Origin: RBG-13-68-16 sp050018455
Lineage (GTDB): Bacteria > Acidobacteriota > Thermoanaerobaculia > Thermoanaerobaculales > Thermoanaerobaculaceae
Reading direction: 5' to 3'
NCBI GenBank assembly: GCA_050018455.1
Contig: JBEKAA010000055.1
Location: 1 to 15,275 of the forward strand
DNA: 15,275 nt
Every line of letters begins with the position of its first letter. The first letter of the stretch is position 1. The position numbers and the translations under genes were made by a program. This document shows, piece after piece, positions 1 through 13,064 of this stretch. The notes under the pieces are model-generated. The model searched no databases, was not told the origin of the DNA, and was given only the letters and a program-made list of their open reading frames with translations.

Positions 1-108
1 GAGGTGGAGCTGATCACGCCGATCGCGATGGAGAAGGGGTTGCGGTTCGCGATTCGTGAGGGCGGACGCACCGTCGGCGCCGGCACCATCAGCGAAGTCA
101 TCGAGTAG
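1..108 (+). CDS. tuf: Elongation factor Tu, C-terminal end (partial, first tuf copy)
   Basis: The last 35 codons of EF-Tu, the GTPase that delivers aminoacyl-tRNA to the ribosome. The frame reads EVELITPIAMEKGLRFAIRE, then GGRTVGAGTISEVIE and a TAG stop. This is the conserved end of domain 3, with the family's FAIREGGRTVGAG signature. The gene begins upstream of the window, so the GTPase domain cannot be seen. A second tuf starts at 15158, so the genome carries at least two copies unless this is an assembly artefact. The first 20 codons here favour G-ending codons and the last 15 favour C-ending ones. The stop overlaps the ribosome binding site of rpmG, so the two genes are almost certainly cotranscribed. 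Confidence 0.97.
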   Translation, partial: EVELITPIAMEKGLRFAIREGGRTVGAGTISEVIE

Positions 109-116
109 GAGTGGCC

Positions 117-266
117 ATGCGGGACAACATCCAACTGGCGTGTGGTGAGTGCAAGCGGCGCACCTACACCGCGAGCCGCAACAAGAAGAAGCAGACCGAG
201 CGGCTCGAGGTGAAGAAGTACTGCAAGTTCTGCCGCCGGCACACGCTGCATAAGGAAGTTAAGTAG
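117..266 (+). CDS. rpmG: 50S ribosomal protein L33 (zinc-binding, C+ form)
   Basis: A 49-residue protein too short for most ORF cut-offs. L33 is a small protein of the large subunit near the E site. The sequence begins MRDNIQLACGEC and contains two CxxC pairs, C9/C12 and C36/C39, the four-cysteine zinc-ribbon ('C+') version of L33. The length is normal for the family. Start choice: AGGAG at 107-111 overlaps the tuf stop and lies 5 nt before the ATG. It sits between tuf and tRNA-Trp, 14 nt before the tRNA, in the usual tuf-rpmG-trnW-secE order. Zinc dependence is inferred from the cysteines. No C- paralogue is visible here. Confidence 0.96.
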   Translation: MRDNIQLACGECKRRTYTASRNKKKQTERLEVKKYCKFCRRHTLHKEVK

Positions 267-280
267 CTTGACTCCGGTGC

Positions 281-356
281 AGGCCAGTAGCTCAATTGGT
301 AGAGTCCCGGTCTCCAAAACCGGTGGTTGGGGGTTCGAGTCCCTCCTGGCCTGCCA
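281..356 (+). tRNA. trnW: tRNA-Trp (anticodon CCA)
   Basis: A 76-nt tRNA with the CCA end encoded (354-356). The acceptor stem AGGCCAG (281-287) pairs fully with CTGGCCT (346-352), leaving discriminator G73, as expected for bacterial tRNA-Trp. The D stem GCTC/GAGT, anticodon stem CCGGT/ACCGG (307-311 with 319-323), loop CTCCAAA and a T arm with the TTCGAGT loop all fold. The T stem has one G-U pair. The anticodon CCA is at 314-316. The gene lies 14 nt after rpmG and 30 nt before secE on the same strand, so it is probably released from the mRNA by RNase P and 3' nucleases. Confidence 0.98.
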
Positions 357-386
357 GGTACTCCCAGCGCCAGGGAGGCGCGCCCG

Positions 387-587
387 ATGAACGTGTGGCA
401 GAGGCTCCAGACGTTTCTCCGCGAGGTGGTCGTCGAGACCAAGAAGGTCACGTGGCCGGCTCGCGACGAAGTCGTGGCAACCACCGTCGTGGTGATCGCC
501 GCGTCGTTCATATTCGGAATTTTCCTGTACGTCTGCGATCTGGCGTTTTCCCAGCTCGTGACTTGGTTGATCAAGTTCCTCTCGTAA
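387..587 (+). CDS. secE: Preprotein translocase subunit SecE
   Basis: SecE is the small essential clamp subunit of the SecYEG protein-export channel in the inner membrane. The 66-residue product is the short, single-membrane-span bacterial type. An amphipathic N-terminal helix (about residues 1-20) is followed by the conserved ETKKVTWP segment (17-24), and then one hydrophobic helix at about 29-53. Start choice: AGGGAGG at 372-378 lies 8 nt before the ATG, just after the tRNA 3' end. It is followed 15 nt later by nusG, the near-universal secE-nusG pair. The longer three-span form of enteric bacteria is not present. Confidence 0.97.
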   Translation: MNVWQRLQTFLREVVVETKKVTWPARDEVVATTVVVIAASFIFGIFLYVCDLAFSQLVTWLIKFLS

Positions 588-602
588 CGGGGGATGTGAC
601 GA

Positions 603-1148
603 ATGCCGAAGCAGTGGTACATCATCCACACCTACTCGGGATTCGAGGAGCGCGTCAAGAAGACGCTCGAGCAGCGCATCGACGCCCTCGCAATGCAGGA
701 CTTCTTCGGGGAGGTCCGGATCCCAACGGAGACCGTTGTGGAGATGCGCGGCGGCAAGCGGCGCGAGGTCCAGCGCAAGTTTTTCCCCGGCTACGTGCTG
801 GTGCAGATCGACCTGGCCGGCGAGAAGGGGGACGAGGCCTGGCACCTGGTCCGCAACACCCCCAAGGTGACGGGTTTCGTGGGGTCCGGCAAGAAGCCGA
901 CGCCCCTCACCGAGGACGAGGTCAACCAGATCCTGCACCAGGTGACGGTGGCCAAGGAGAAGCCGAGACCGAAGCACGTCTTCGAGAAGGGCGAGCAGGT
1001 GCGGATCACCGACGGGCCCTTCTCCAACTTCACCGGCGTCGTGGAGGAGGTCAACCTGGACCGCTCCACGCTCAAGGTGATGGTGACGATCTTCGGGCGC
1101 TCCACCCCGGTCGAGCTCGAGTTCAGCCAGGTTCAGAAGACCGCGTGA
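603..1148 (+). CDS. nusG: Transcription termination/antitermination factor NusG
   Basis: NusG binds the RNA polymerase clamp, suppresses pausing and couples transcription to Rho or to the ribosome through S10. At 181 residues the length is typical. The NGN domain (about 1-118) starts with KQWYIIHTYSGFEERV and includes the RKFFPGYVLVQ core (F60-Y64 region). A linker is followed by the KOW domain (about 127-178), with EKGEQVRITDGPFSNFTGVV. There is no extra insertion between the domains. Start: the ATG at 603 is preceded by a GGGGG ribosome binding site (589-593) just after the secE stop. An ATG at 594 is followed at once by TGA and is not usable. rplK follows after 8 nt. Confidence 0.98.
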   Translation: MPKQWYIIHTYSGFEERVKKTLEQRIDALAMQDFFGEVRIPTETVVEMRGGKRREVQRKFFPGYVLVQIDLAGEKGDEAWHLVRNTPKVTGFVGSGKKPTPLTEDEVNQILHQVTVAKEKPRPKHVFEKGEQVRITDGPFSNFTGVVEEVNLDRSTLKVMVTIFGRSTPVELEFSQVQKTA

Positions 1149-1156
1149 GGTAGTCA

Positions 1157-1582
1157 ATGGCGAAGAAGATCACTGGTTACGTGAAGCTGCAGATTCCGGC
1201 AGGTCAGGCTACCCCGGCGCCGCCGGTAGGTCCGGCGCTCGGCCAGCACGGCCTGAACATCATGGATTTCTGCAAGGCTTTCAACGCGAAGACGCAGAAG
1301 CTCGCTGGAACAATCATCCCGGTGGTGATCACGGTCTACTCCGACCGCACGTACACGTTCATCACCAAGACCCCGCCCGCCTCGTTCCTCTTGCGGCAGG
1401 CGGCGGCGGTCGAGAAGGGTTCCGGCGAGCCCAACCGCAACAAGGTCGGGAAAGTCACACGGGCGCAGGTCGAGGCGATCGCCAAGACCAAGCTGCCCGA
1501 CCTCAACACCACCTCGCTCGAGGCTGCGATCCGGATCGTCGAAGGAACGGCGCGCAGCATGGGCATCGAGGTGGTGGCTTAA
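1157..1582 (+). CDS. rplK: 50S ribosomal protein L11
   Basis: L11 binds 23S rRNA at the GTPase-associated centre, at the base of the L12 stalk. The 141-residue product has normal length. The N-terminal domain carries the proline-rich stretch QATPAPPVGPALGQHGLNI (17-35), including the proline region that contacts thiostrepton in other species. The C-terminal RNA-binding domain includes EPNRNKVGKVTRAQVEAIAKTKLPDLN. Start: TGAGGT at 1146-1151 overlaps the nusG stop and serves as ribosome binding site. Only 8 nt separate nusG and rplK, too little for the L1-binding leader that precedes rplK in E. coli. rplA follows after 11 nt. Confidence 0.98.
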   Translation: MAKKITGYVKLQIPAGQATPAPPVGPALGQHGLNIMDFCKAFNAKTQKLAGTIIPVVITVYSDRTYTFITKTPPASFLLRQAAAVEKGSGEPNRNKVGKVTRAQVEAIAKTKLPDLNTTSLEAAIRIVEGTARSMGIEVVA

Positions 1583-1593
1583 GGGGGTAGGGC

Positions 1594-2286
1594 ATGGCCC
1601 ATTCGAAGAAATACCTGGCGGCTAAGGCCAAGGTGGAGCAGCGGCGCTATGAGCTCCGCGAAGCAGTCGAGCTGGTGCGCGACATGCACTACGCCAAGTT
1701 CGACGAAACCGTGGAGGTCGCGCTTCGCCTAGGAGTGGACCCGCGCCACGCAGACCAGATGGTGCGCGGCACCGTCGTGCTGCCGCACGGCACGGGCAAG
1801 AGCAAGAAGGTCCTCGTGGTCGCGGCCGGCGATCAGGCCAAGGAGGCGCAGGAAGCCGGCGCCGACTTCGTCATGGGAGAGGAAGCGATCGAGAAGATCC
1901 AGGGCGGTTGGCTCGACTTCGACGCGATCGTTGCGACTCCCGACATGATGCGCGGCCTCTCCAGGCTTGGAAAGATCCTGGGCCCGCGCGGCCTGATGCC
2001 GAACCCCAAGACCGGCACGGTCACGGCCGAGGTCGCCAAGGCGGTGCGCGAGATCAAGGCGGGTAAGGTCGAGTTCCGGGTGGACAAGACGGCCATCATC
2101 CACGCTCCGGTCGGCAAGACGTCCTTCAGCGCCGACGCCCTCGAGGAGAACGCTCGCTCGCTGATCACTGCGATCCTGCGCGCGAAGCCCTCGAGCGCGA
2201 AGGGCAAGTACGTGCAGTCGGCCTTCATGAGTTCCACGATGGGCCCCGGTGTGGCGCTGGACCTCGCGCCGCTGGAAGCGAAGTAG
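1594..2286 (+). CDS. rplA: 50S ribosomal protein L1
   Basis: L1 forms the mobile L1 stalk at the ribosomal E site and in many bacteria represses its own operon by binding the mRNA leader. The 230-residue product is of typical length. The family signature is clear: IVATPDMM (112-119) followed by LGKILGPRGLMPNPKTG (125-141). The C-terminal part ends in the usual KGKYVQSAFMSSTMGPGVALD. The start is set by GGGGG at 1583-1587, immediately after the rplK stop and 6 nt before the ATG. It is cotranscribed with rplK (11-nt gap) and rplJ (12-nt gap). No L1-mimic RNA site is evident nearby. Confidence 0.98.
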   Translation: MAHSKKYLAAKAKVEQRRYELREAVELVRDMHYAKFDETVEVALRLGVDPRHADQMVRGTVVLPHGTGKSKKVLVVAAGDQAKEAQEAGADFVMGEEAIEKIQGGWLDFDAIVATPDMMRGLSRLGKILGPRGLMPNPKTGTVTAEVAKAVREIKAGKVEFRVDKTAIIHAPVGKTSFSADALEENARSLITAILRAKPSSAKGKYVQSAFMSSTMGPGVALDLAPLEAK

Positions 2287-2298
2287 AGGGGGTACGCC

Positions 2299-2826
2299 AT
2301 GTTGACGCGGGCACAGAAGCAAGAGCACATCGACGCCCTCAGGACCACTCTGTCGCCGGCGCAGGGGCTCTTCGTCATGGATTTCACCGGCCTCACCGTC
2401 GGCGAGGTGACGGAGCTGCGGCGCAAGGTCAAGGAGGCGAACGGCAACTACCGGGTGGTCAGGAACACCCTCGCCAAGCTCGCGGTCGCCGAGACCCAGC
2501 ACAAGGCGCTGCAGCAGCTCCTCGCGGGGCCGGCGGCGGTCGCGTACACGAGCCAGGACGCTGTGATGCTGGCCAAAGCGCTTGCCGACTTTGCCAAGGC
2601 TCACGACAAGCTCAAGTTCCGGGGCGGTCTCGTTGAGGGGCAGCTCTTGGATGCGCAGCAGGCCAAACAGGTGGCGTCGCTCCCGTCCAAGCAGGAGCTG
2701 GTGGCCAGGTTGTTGTTCCTGCTGCAGTCGCCGATGCGCAGGCTGGTCACCGTGCTCTCCGCCCCAGTCAGGGGCCTGGCGGTGAGCCTGCATCAGATCG
2801 CTGAGAACAAGGAACGCCAAGCTTAG
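2299..2826 (+). CDS. rplJ: 50S ribosomal protein L10
   Basis: L10 anchors the L12 dimers to 23S rRNA and so forms the factor-recruiting stalk. The 175-residue product has the usual two parts. The rRNA-binding globular domain (about 1-130) contains VMDFTGLTVGEVTELRRKVKEANGNYRVVRNTLAKLA. A long C-terminal helix (about 135-175) has hydrophobic repeats that bind L12 N-termini. Start: GGGGG at 2288-2292 right after the rplA stop, 6 nt before the ATG. The 12-nt rplA-rplJ spacer is odd, since most bacteria have a long structured L10 leader with a kink-turn here. Feedback control by the L10-L12 complex must therefore act elsewhere or be absent. rplL follows after 29 nt. Confidence 0.97.
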   Translation: MLTRAQKQEHIDALRTTLSPAQGLFVMDFTGLTVGEVTELRRKVKEANGNYRVVRNTLAKLAVAETQHKALQQLLAGPAAVAYTSQDAVMLAKALADFAKAHDKLKFRGGLVEGQLLDAQQAKQVASLPSKQELVARLLFLLQSPMRRLVTVLSAPVRGLAVSLHQIAENKERQA

Positions 2827-2841
2827 GCGTGCGAGAAAAGC

Positions 2842-2848
2842 AAAGGAG
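2842..2848 (+). promoter_or_regulatory. Ribosome binding site that fixes the rplL start
   Basis: AAAGGAG lies 7 nt before the ATG at 2856. The frame is open further upstream to a GTG at 2829, which would add nine residues (MREKQRRIE). That stretch spans this ribosome binding site and is not part of the L12 family N-terminus, so 2856 is the start. Confidence 0.85.
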
Positions 2849-2855
2849 AATCGAG

Positions 2856-3239
2856 ATGGCGCAGATTCAAGAGTTCGTGGAGCAGATCAAGGGGATGACG
2901 GTGCTCGAGCTGAACGATCTCGTCAAAGCCTTGGAGAACGAATTCGGCGTGTCGGCTGCCGCGGCTGCGATGCCGATGGCGGCCGCAGGCACTCCGGCTG
3001 CCGGCGCTGCCGAGCAGGCCGAAGAGAAGACCGAGTTCGATGTCATCCTCGAGGACGCCGGTGACAAGAAGATCAACGTCATCAAGGTCGTGCGCGAGGT
3101 GACTTCGCTCGGCCTGAAGGAAGCCAAGGACCTGGTCGAGGCCGCTCCCACCAAGGTGAAGGAGGGCGTGTCCAAGCAGGAAGCCGAGGAGATCAGGAAG
3201 AAGTTCTCGGACGCCGGCGCCAAGGTCAAGGTTTCCTAG
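2856..3239 (+). CDS. rplL: 50S ribosomal protein L7/L12
   Basis: L12 is the multicopy stalk protein that recruits and stimulates the translational GTPases (EF-Tu, EF-G, both encoded here, plus IF2 and RF3). The 127-residue product has three parts. An N-terminal dimerisation and L10-binding domain covers about 1-31 (IQEFVEQIKGMTVLELNDLVKALE). A flexible Ala/Gly/Pro hinge covers about 33-57. The globular C-terminal domain covers about 58-127, with FDVILEDAGDKKINVIKVVREVTSLGLKEAKDLVE. The start at 2856 is chosen by AAAGGAG. It is followed by a 262-nt structured spacer before rpoB. L12 is needed at about four times or more the level of other r-proteins and far above RNA polymerase, which fits a break in expression after this gene. 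Confidence 0.98.
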   Translation: MAQIQEFVEQIKGMTVLELNDLVKALENEFGVSAAAAAMPMAAAGTPAAGAAEQAEEKTEFDVILEDAGDKKINVIKVVREVTSLGLKEAKDLVEAAPTKVKEGVSKQEAEEIRKKFSDAGAKVKVS

Positions 3240-3298
3240 GACGCTGCAACCGGGAGCTGATTCGACGGAGGCTGGTGCAGCAAACTCGTACGGAGCCG

Positions 3299-3317
3299 GG
3301 TGGGGGATGCCCCCACC
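3299..3317 (+). other. Hairpin 1 of the rplL-rpoB leader
   Basis: Perfect 8-bp inverted repeat: GGTGGGGG (3299-3306), loop ATG, CCCCCACC (3310-3317). It is very GC-rich and is not followed by a T-run. Confidence 0.8.
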
Positions 3318-3334
3318 GTCGGCGACGGGTCGCA

Positions 3335-3360
3335 CCCGGGTTTGATTCTAGCAACCCGGG
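3335..3360 (+). other. Hairpin 2 of the rplL-rpoB leader
   Basis: Perfect 8-bp inverted repeat: CCCGGGTT (3335-3342) and AACCCGGG (3353-3360), with a 10-nt loop containing TGATTCTAGC. The 5' arm can also pair in part with the GGGT at 3327-3330, giving a mutually exclusive fold. Confidence 0.8.
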
Positions 3361-3362
3361 AA

Positions 3363-3381
3363 GGGGGGCATATCGCCCCCC
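3363..3381 (+). other. Hairpin 3 of the rplL-rpoB leader
   Basis: Perfect 7-bp inverted repeat: GGGGGGC (3363-3369), loop ATATC, GCCCCCC (3375-3381). It starts two bases after hairpin 2 ends, so the two could stack. Confidence 0.8.
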
Positions 3382-3390
3382 GTGCGGCGT

Positions 3391-3426
3391 TTCTCCGGTG
3401 TGGGACAGACGTGTCGCACCGGAGAA
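3391..3426 (+). other. Hairpin 4 of the rplL-rpoB leader (longest stem)
   Basis: Perfect 10-bp outer stem TTCTCCGGTG (3391-3400) with CACCGGAGAA (3417-3426). Inside it, GACA (3404-3407) pairs with TGTC (3412-3415) after a small asymmetric internal loop, giving about 14 paired positions. This is the best candidate for an RNase III-type processing stem, by inference. Confidence 0.82.
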
Positions 3427-3430
3427 GATT

Positions 3431-3450
3431 CTCGCGCCGCGGGGCGCGGG
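3431..3450 (+). other. Hairpin 5 of the rplL-rpoB leader
   Basis: CTCGCGCC (3431-3438) pairs with GGCGCGGG (3443-3450) around a GCGG tetraloop. The stem has 8 bp including one U-G pair. It ends 36 nt before the rpoB ribosome binding site. Confidence 0.75.
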
Positions 3451-3486
3451 GGATTACGCGGGCGGGCAACGATGCATAACGTGAAA

Positions 3487-3492
3487 AAGGAG
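3487..3492 (+). promoter_or_regulatory. Ribosome binding site that fixes the rpoB start
   Basis: AAGGAG lies 9 nt before the ATG at 3502. In-frame alternatives are an ATG at 3472 with no good ribosome binding site, and a GTG at 3382 whose extension would run through hairpins 4 and 5. The Arg/Gly-rich residues they would add do not look like RpoB. Confidence 0.85.
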
Positions 3493-3501
3493 TTAGGGCC
3501 C

Positions 3502-7764
<4,263 letters not shown>

Positions 7765-7774
7765 GGGGGCTGGA

Positions 7775-11982
<4,208 letters not shown>

Positions 11983-11986
<4 letters not shown>

Positions 11987-12011
11987 CAGTTCGGTGCCGC
12001 TTAACTAGAAT
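11983..12011 (+). promoter_or_regulatory. sigma70-type promoter of the str operon, overlapping the rpoC stop
   Basis: TTGACA at 11983-11988 is a perfect -35 box and contains the rpoC TGA stop (11984-11986). TAGAAT at 12006-12011 is a one-mismatch -10 box. The spacer is exactly 17 bp. Transcription would start near 12017-12019, leaving a leader of about 90 nt before rpsL. The bases between the -10 box and the likely start (CTTCGGG) are GC-rich, a feature of promoters under ppGpp control, as expected for ribosomal genes. That last point is inference. Confidence 0.85.
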
Positions 12012-12023
12012 CTTCGGGCTTCG

Positions 12024-12038
12024 CCGGCCAGGGGCCGG
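12024..12038 (+). other. str leader hairpin A
   Basis: CCGGCC (12024-12029) pairs perfectly with GGCCGG (12033-12038) around a 3-nt AGG loop. It would form within a few bases of the predicted 5' end of the rpsL transcript, where it could protect the mRNA or pause polymerase. Confidence 0.7.
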
Positions 12039-12050
12039 AGGTGAGCAGCC

Positions 12051-12080
12051 GGGGCCAAGCACCGGAGCACGCTTGGCCTT
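12051..12080 (+). other. str leader hairpin B (attenuator-like)
   Basis: GGCCAAGC (12053-12060) pairs perfectly with GCTTGGCC (12071-12078) around a 10-nt loop, and two G-U pairs extend the stem to 12051/12080. Only three Ts follow (12079-12081), so it is weak as an intrinsic terminator. It may act as a partial attenuator, a protein-binding site or a stability element ahead of rpsL. Confidence 0.7.
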
Positions 12081-12107
12081 TGTCGACTGAAGTGGAGAGA
12101 GGGAACG

Positions 12108-12494
12108 ATGCCGACGATTGCGCAACTTGTCCGTAACGGGCGTCAGCAGCTCGAGGTCAAGACCAAGAGCCCGGCGCTCAAGGCGTGCCCACAGAAGCGC
12201 GGAGTCTGCACCCGCGTCTACACGACCACGCCCAAGAAGCCGAACTCGGCCTTGCGGAAGGTGGCGCGCGTTCGCTTGACCAACGGCATCGAGGTGACGA
12301 CCTACATCCCGGGTGAGGGTCACAATCTTCAGGAGCACTCGGTCGTGCTGATCAGGGGAGGCCGCGTGAAGGATCTCCCGGGCGTTCGCTATCACGTGAT
12401 CCGTGGCGTCGTCGACGCCCAGGGGGTGGCGGGCCGAAACAAGAGCCGCTCGAAGTACGGAACGAAGCGGCAGAAGCAGCAGGGGAGGGCGTAA
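12108..12494 (+). CDS. rpsL: 30S ribosomal protein S12
   Basis: S12 lies at the decoding centre and controls accuracy. The 128-residue product begins MPTIAQLVRNGRQ and contains TTTPKKPNSALRKVARVRLTNG and GRVKDLPGVRYHVIRG. K43, K44 and K88, the positions at which streptomycin resistance or dependence arises in other bacteria, are wild type. C27 and C34 in KACPQKRGVCTRV are the conserved pair seen in many S12 proteins. It is the first gene after the promoter at 11983, with GGAGAGAGGG at 12094-12103 as ribosome binding region. rpsG follows after only 3 nt. Confidence 0.98.
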   Translation: MPTIAQLVRNGRQQLEVKTKSPALKACPQKRGVCTRVYTTTPKKPNSALRKVARVRLTNGIEVTTYIPGEGHNLQEHSVVLIRGGRVKDLPGVRYHVIRGVVDAQGVAGRNKSRSKYGTKRQKQQGRA

Positions 12495-12497
12495 TCC

Positions 12498-12968
12498 ATG
12501 CCGCGCCGTCACTATGTCGCCAAGCGCGAGGTTCTGCCGGACCCCGTCTACAACTCGCAGTTGGTGACCCGTTTCATCAACTCGATCCTGCGCCGGGGCA
12601 AGAAGAGCACCGCCGAGGGGATCTTCTACGGGGCGCTCGACATCATCCAGTCGAAGACCCAGGACGACCCTCTCAAGGTGTTCAAGCGCGCCATGGACAA
12701 CGTCAAGCCTCAGCTCGAGGTCAAGTCCCGTCGCGTCGGCGGTTCGACGTACCAGGTGCCGGTCGAGGTGCCGCCGGGCCGTCAGCTCTCGCTCTCGATC
12801 CGCTGGCTGATCGACTTCGCGAAGGCCCGCGGCGAGAAGTCGATGGTGGACAAGCTCGCCGGCGAGTTCATGGACGCCGCCAACAACCGCGGCGGAGCGA
12901 TGAAGAAGAAGGACGACACGCACCGGATGGCGGAGGCGAACAAGGCGTTCAGCCACTACCGGTGGTAG
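12498..12968 (+). CDS. rpsG: 30S ribosomal protein S7
   Basis: S7 nucleates assembly of the 30S head and lines the E site. The 156-residue product is standard length, starting MPRRHYVAKREVLPDPVYNS. It contains RAMDNVKPQLEVKSRRVGGSTYQVPVEV and the family C-terminus NNRGGAMKKKDDTHRMAEANKAFSHYRW. The ribosome binding site GGGGAGGG (12482-12489) lies inside the last codons of rpsL. In E. coli S7 represses its operon by binding a long rpsL-rpsG spacer. Here that spacer is 3 nt, so this control cannot be arranged in the same way. A 96-nt spacer separates it from fusA. Confidence 0.98.
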   Translation: MPRRHYVAKREVLPDPVYNSQLVTRFINSILRRGKKSTAEGIFYGALDIIQSKTQDDPLKVFKRAMDNVKPQLEVKSRRVGGSTYQVPVEVPPGRQLSLSIRWLIDFAKARGEKSMVDKLAGEFMDAANNRGGAMKKKDDTHRMAEANKAFSHYRW

Positions 12969-12972
12969 AAGG

Positions 12973-13000
12973 CAGCTAACAGCTTACAGCCGGCAGCCGA
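12973..13000 (+). repeat. Four-copy 7-nt tandem repeat between rpsG and fusA
   Basis: Four consecutive heptamers, CAGCTAA, CAGCTTA, CAGCCGG and CAGCCGA, each share the CAGC start. It begins 4 nt after the rpsG stop. The first two copies resemble each other most, as do the last two. It is short and degenerate, and its function is unknown. Confidence 0.7.
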
Positions 13001-13050
13001 AAGCAAGGTTGACGGTGCAGAGCAGAGAGAGAAGTCGGGAAGCGCTGAAA

Positions 13051-13064
13051 GGTTCTTTGAAAAA
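13051..13064 (+). promoter_or_regulatory. boxA-like sequence just before fusA (tentative)
   Basis: GGTTCTTTGAAAAA ends directly at the fusA ATG. The core TTCTTTGAAAA resembles boxA of rRNA leaders (E. coli TGCTCTTTAACA), the RNA site of NusB and S10. A partial ribosome binding site, GAAAGG (13047-13052), overlaps its first bases and is 12 nt from the ATG, which is long. The match may be chance in an A-rich spacer. Confidence 0.3.

Larger units (their letters stand above)
3240..3501 (+). promoter_or_regulatory. Structured rplL-rpoB intergenic leader with a row of hairpins
   Basis: This is the longest spacer in the window. From 3299 to 3450 it is almost entirely taken up by five consecutive inverted repeats, each listed separately. 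A smaller possible stem, CCGTC/GACGG (3316-3320 with 3324-3328), would compete with hairpin 1. GGGT/ACCC (3327-3330 with 3334-3337) would compete with hairpin 2, so alternative folds are possible. I see no run of Ts long enough for a classical intrinsic terminator after any stem, and no convincing -35/-10 pair. In E. coli the same spacer holds a partial attenuator and an RNase III site that lower rpoBC expression relative to rplL. A similar role is inferred here by position. Confidence 0.75.

Noticed and set aside
268..296. TTGACT at 268-273 as a -35 box for a tRNA-Trp/secE promoter
   Set aside because: No -10-like sequence lies at the right distance. The position would fall inside the tRNA gene.
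594..599. ATG TGA start-stop pair just before nusG
   Set aside because: It is too close to GGGGG to be used and fits chance in the spacer. I see no evidence for a regulatory minimal ORF.
296..1153. A plus-strand open frame across tRNA-Trp, secE and nusG
   Set aside because: It starts inside the tRNA and overlaps the well-identified secE and nusG in another frame. The product is Arg/Gly/Pro-rich without family features.
3253..3275. A possible kink-turn-like arrangement (AGCTGA with GAGGCT) just after rplL, as a displaced L10 leader
   Set aside because: The stems would be only about three pairs long and the position is downstream of rplJ. There is not enough to support it.
3382..3501. An in-frame N-terminal extension of RpoB from GTG 3382 or ATG 3472
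   Set aside because: It has no good ribosome binding site and runs through hairpins 4 and 5. The added residues do not resemble RpoB. ATG 3502 has AAGGAG at a 9-nt distance.
13009..13040. TTGACG at 13009-13014 as a -35 box for a separate fusA promoter
   Set aside because: The bases 17 nt downstream (AAGTCG region) do not resemble a -10 box.
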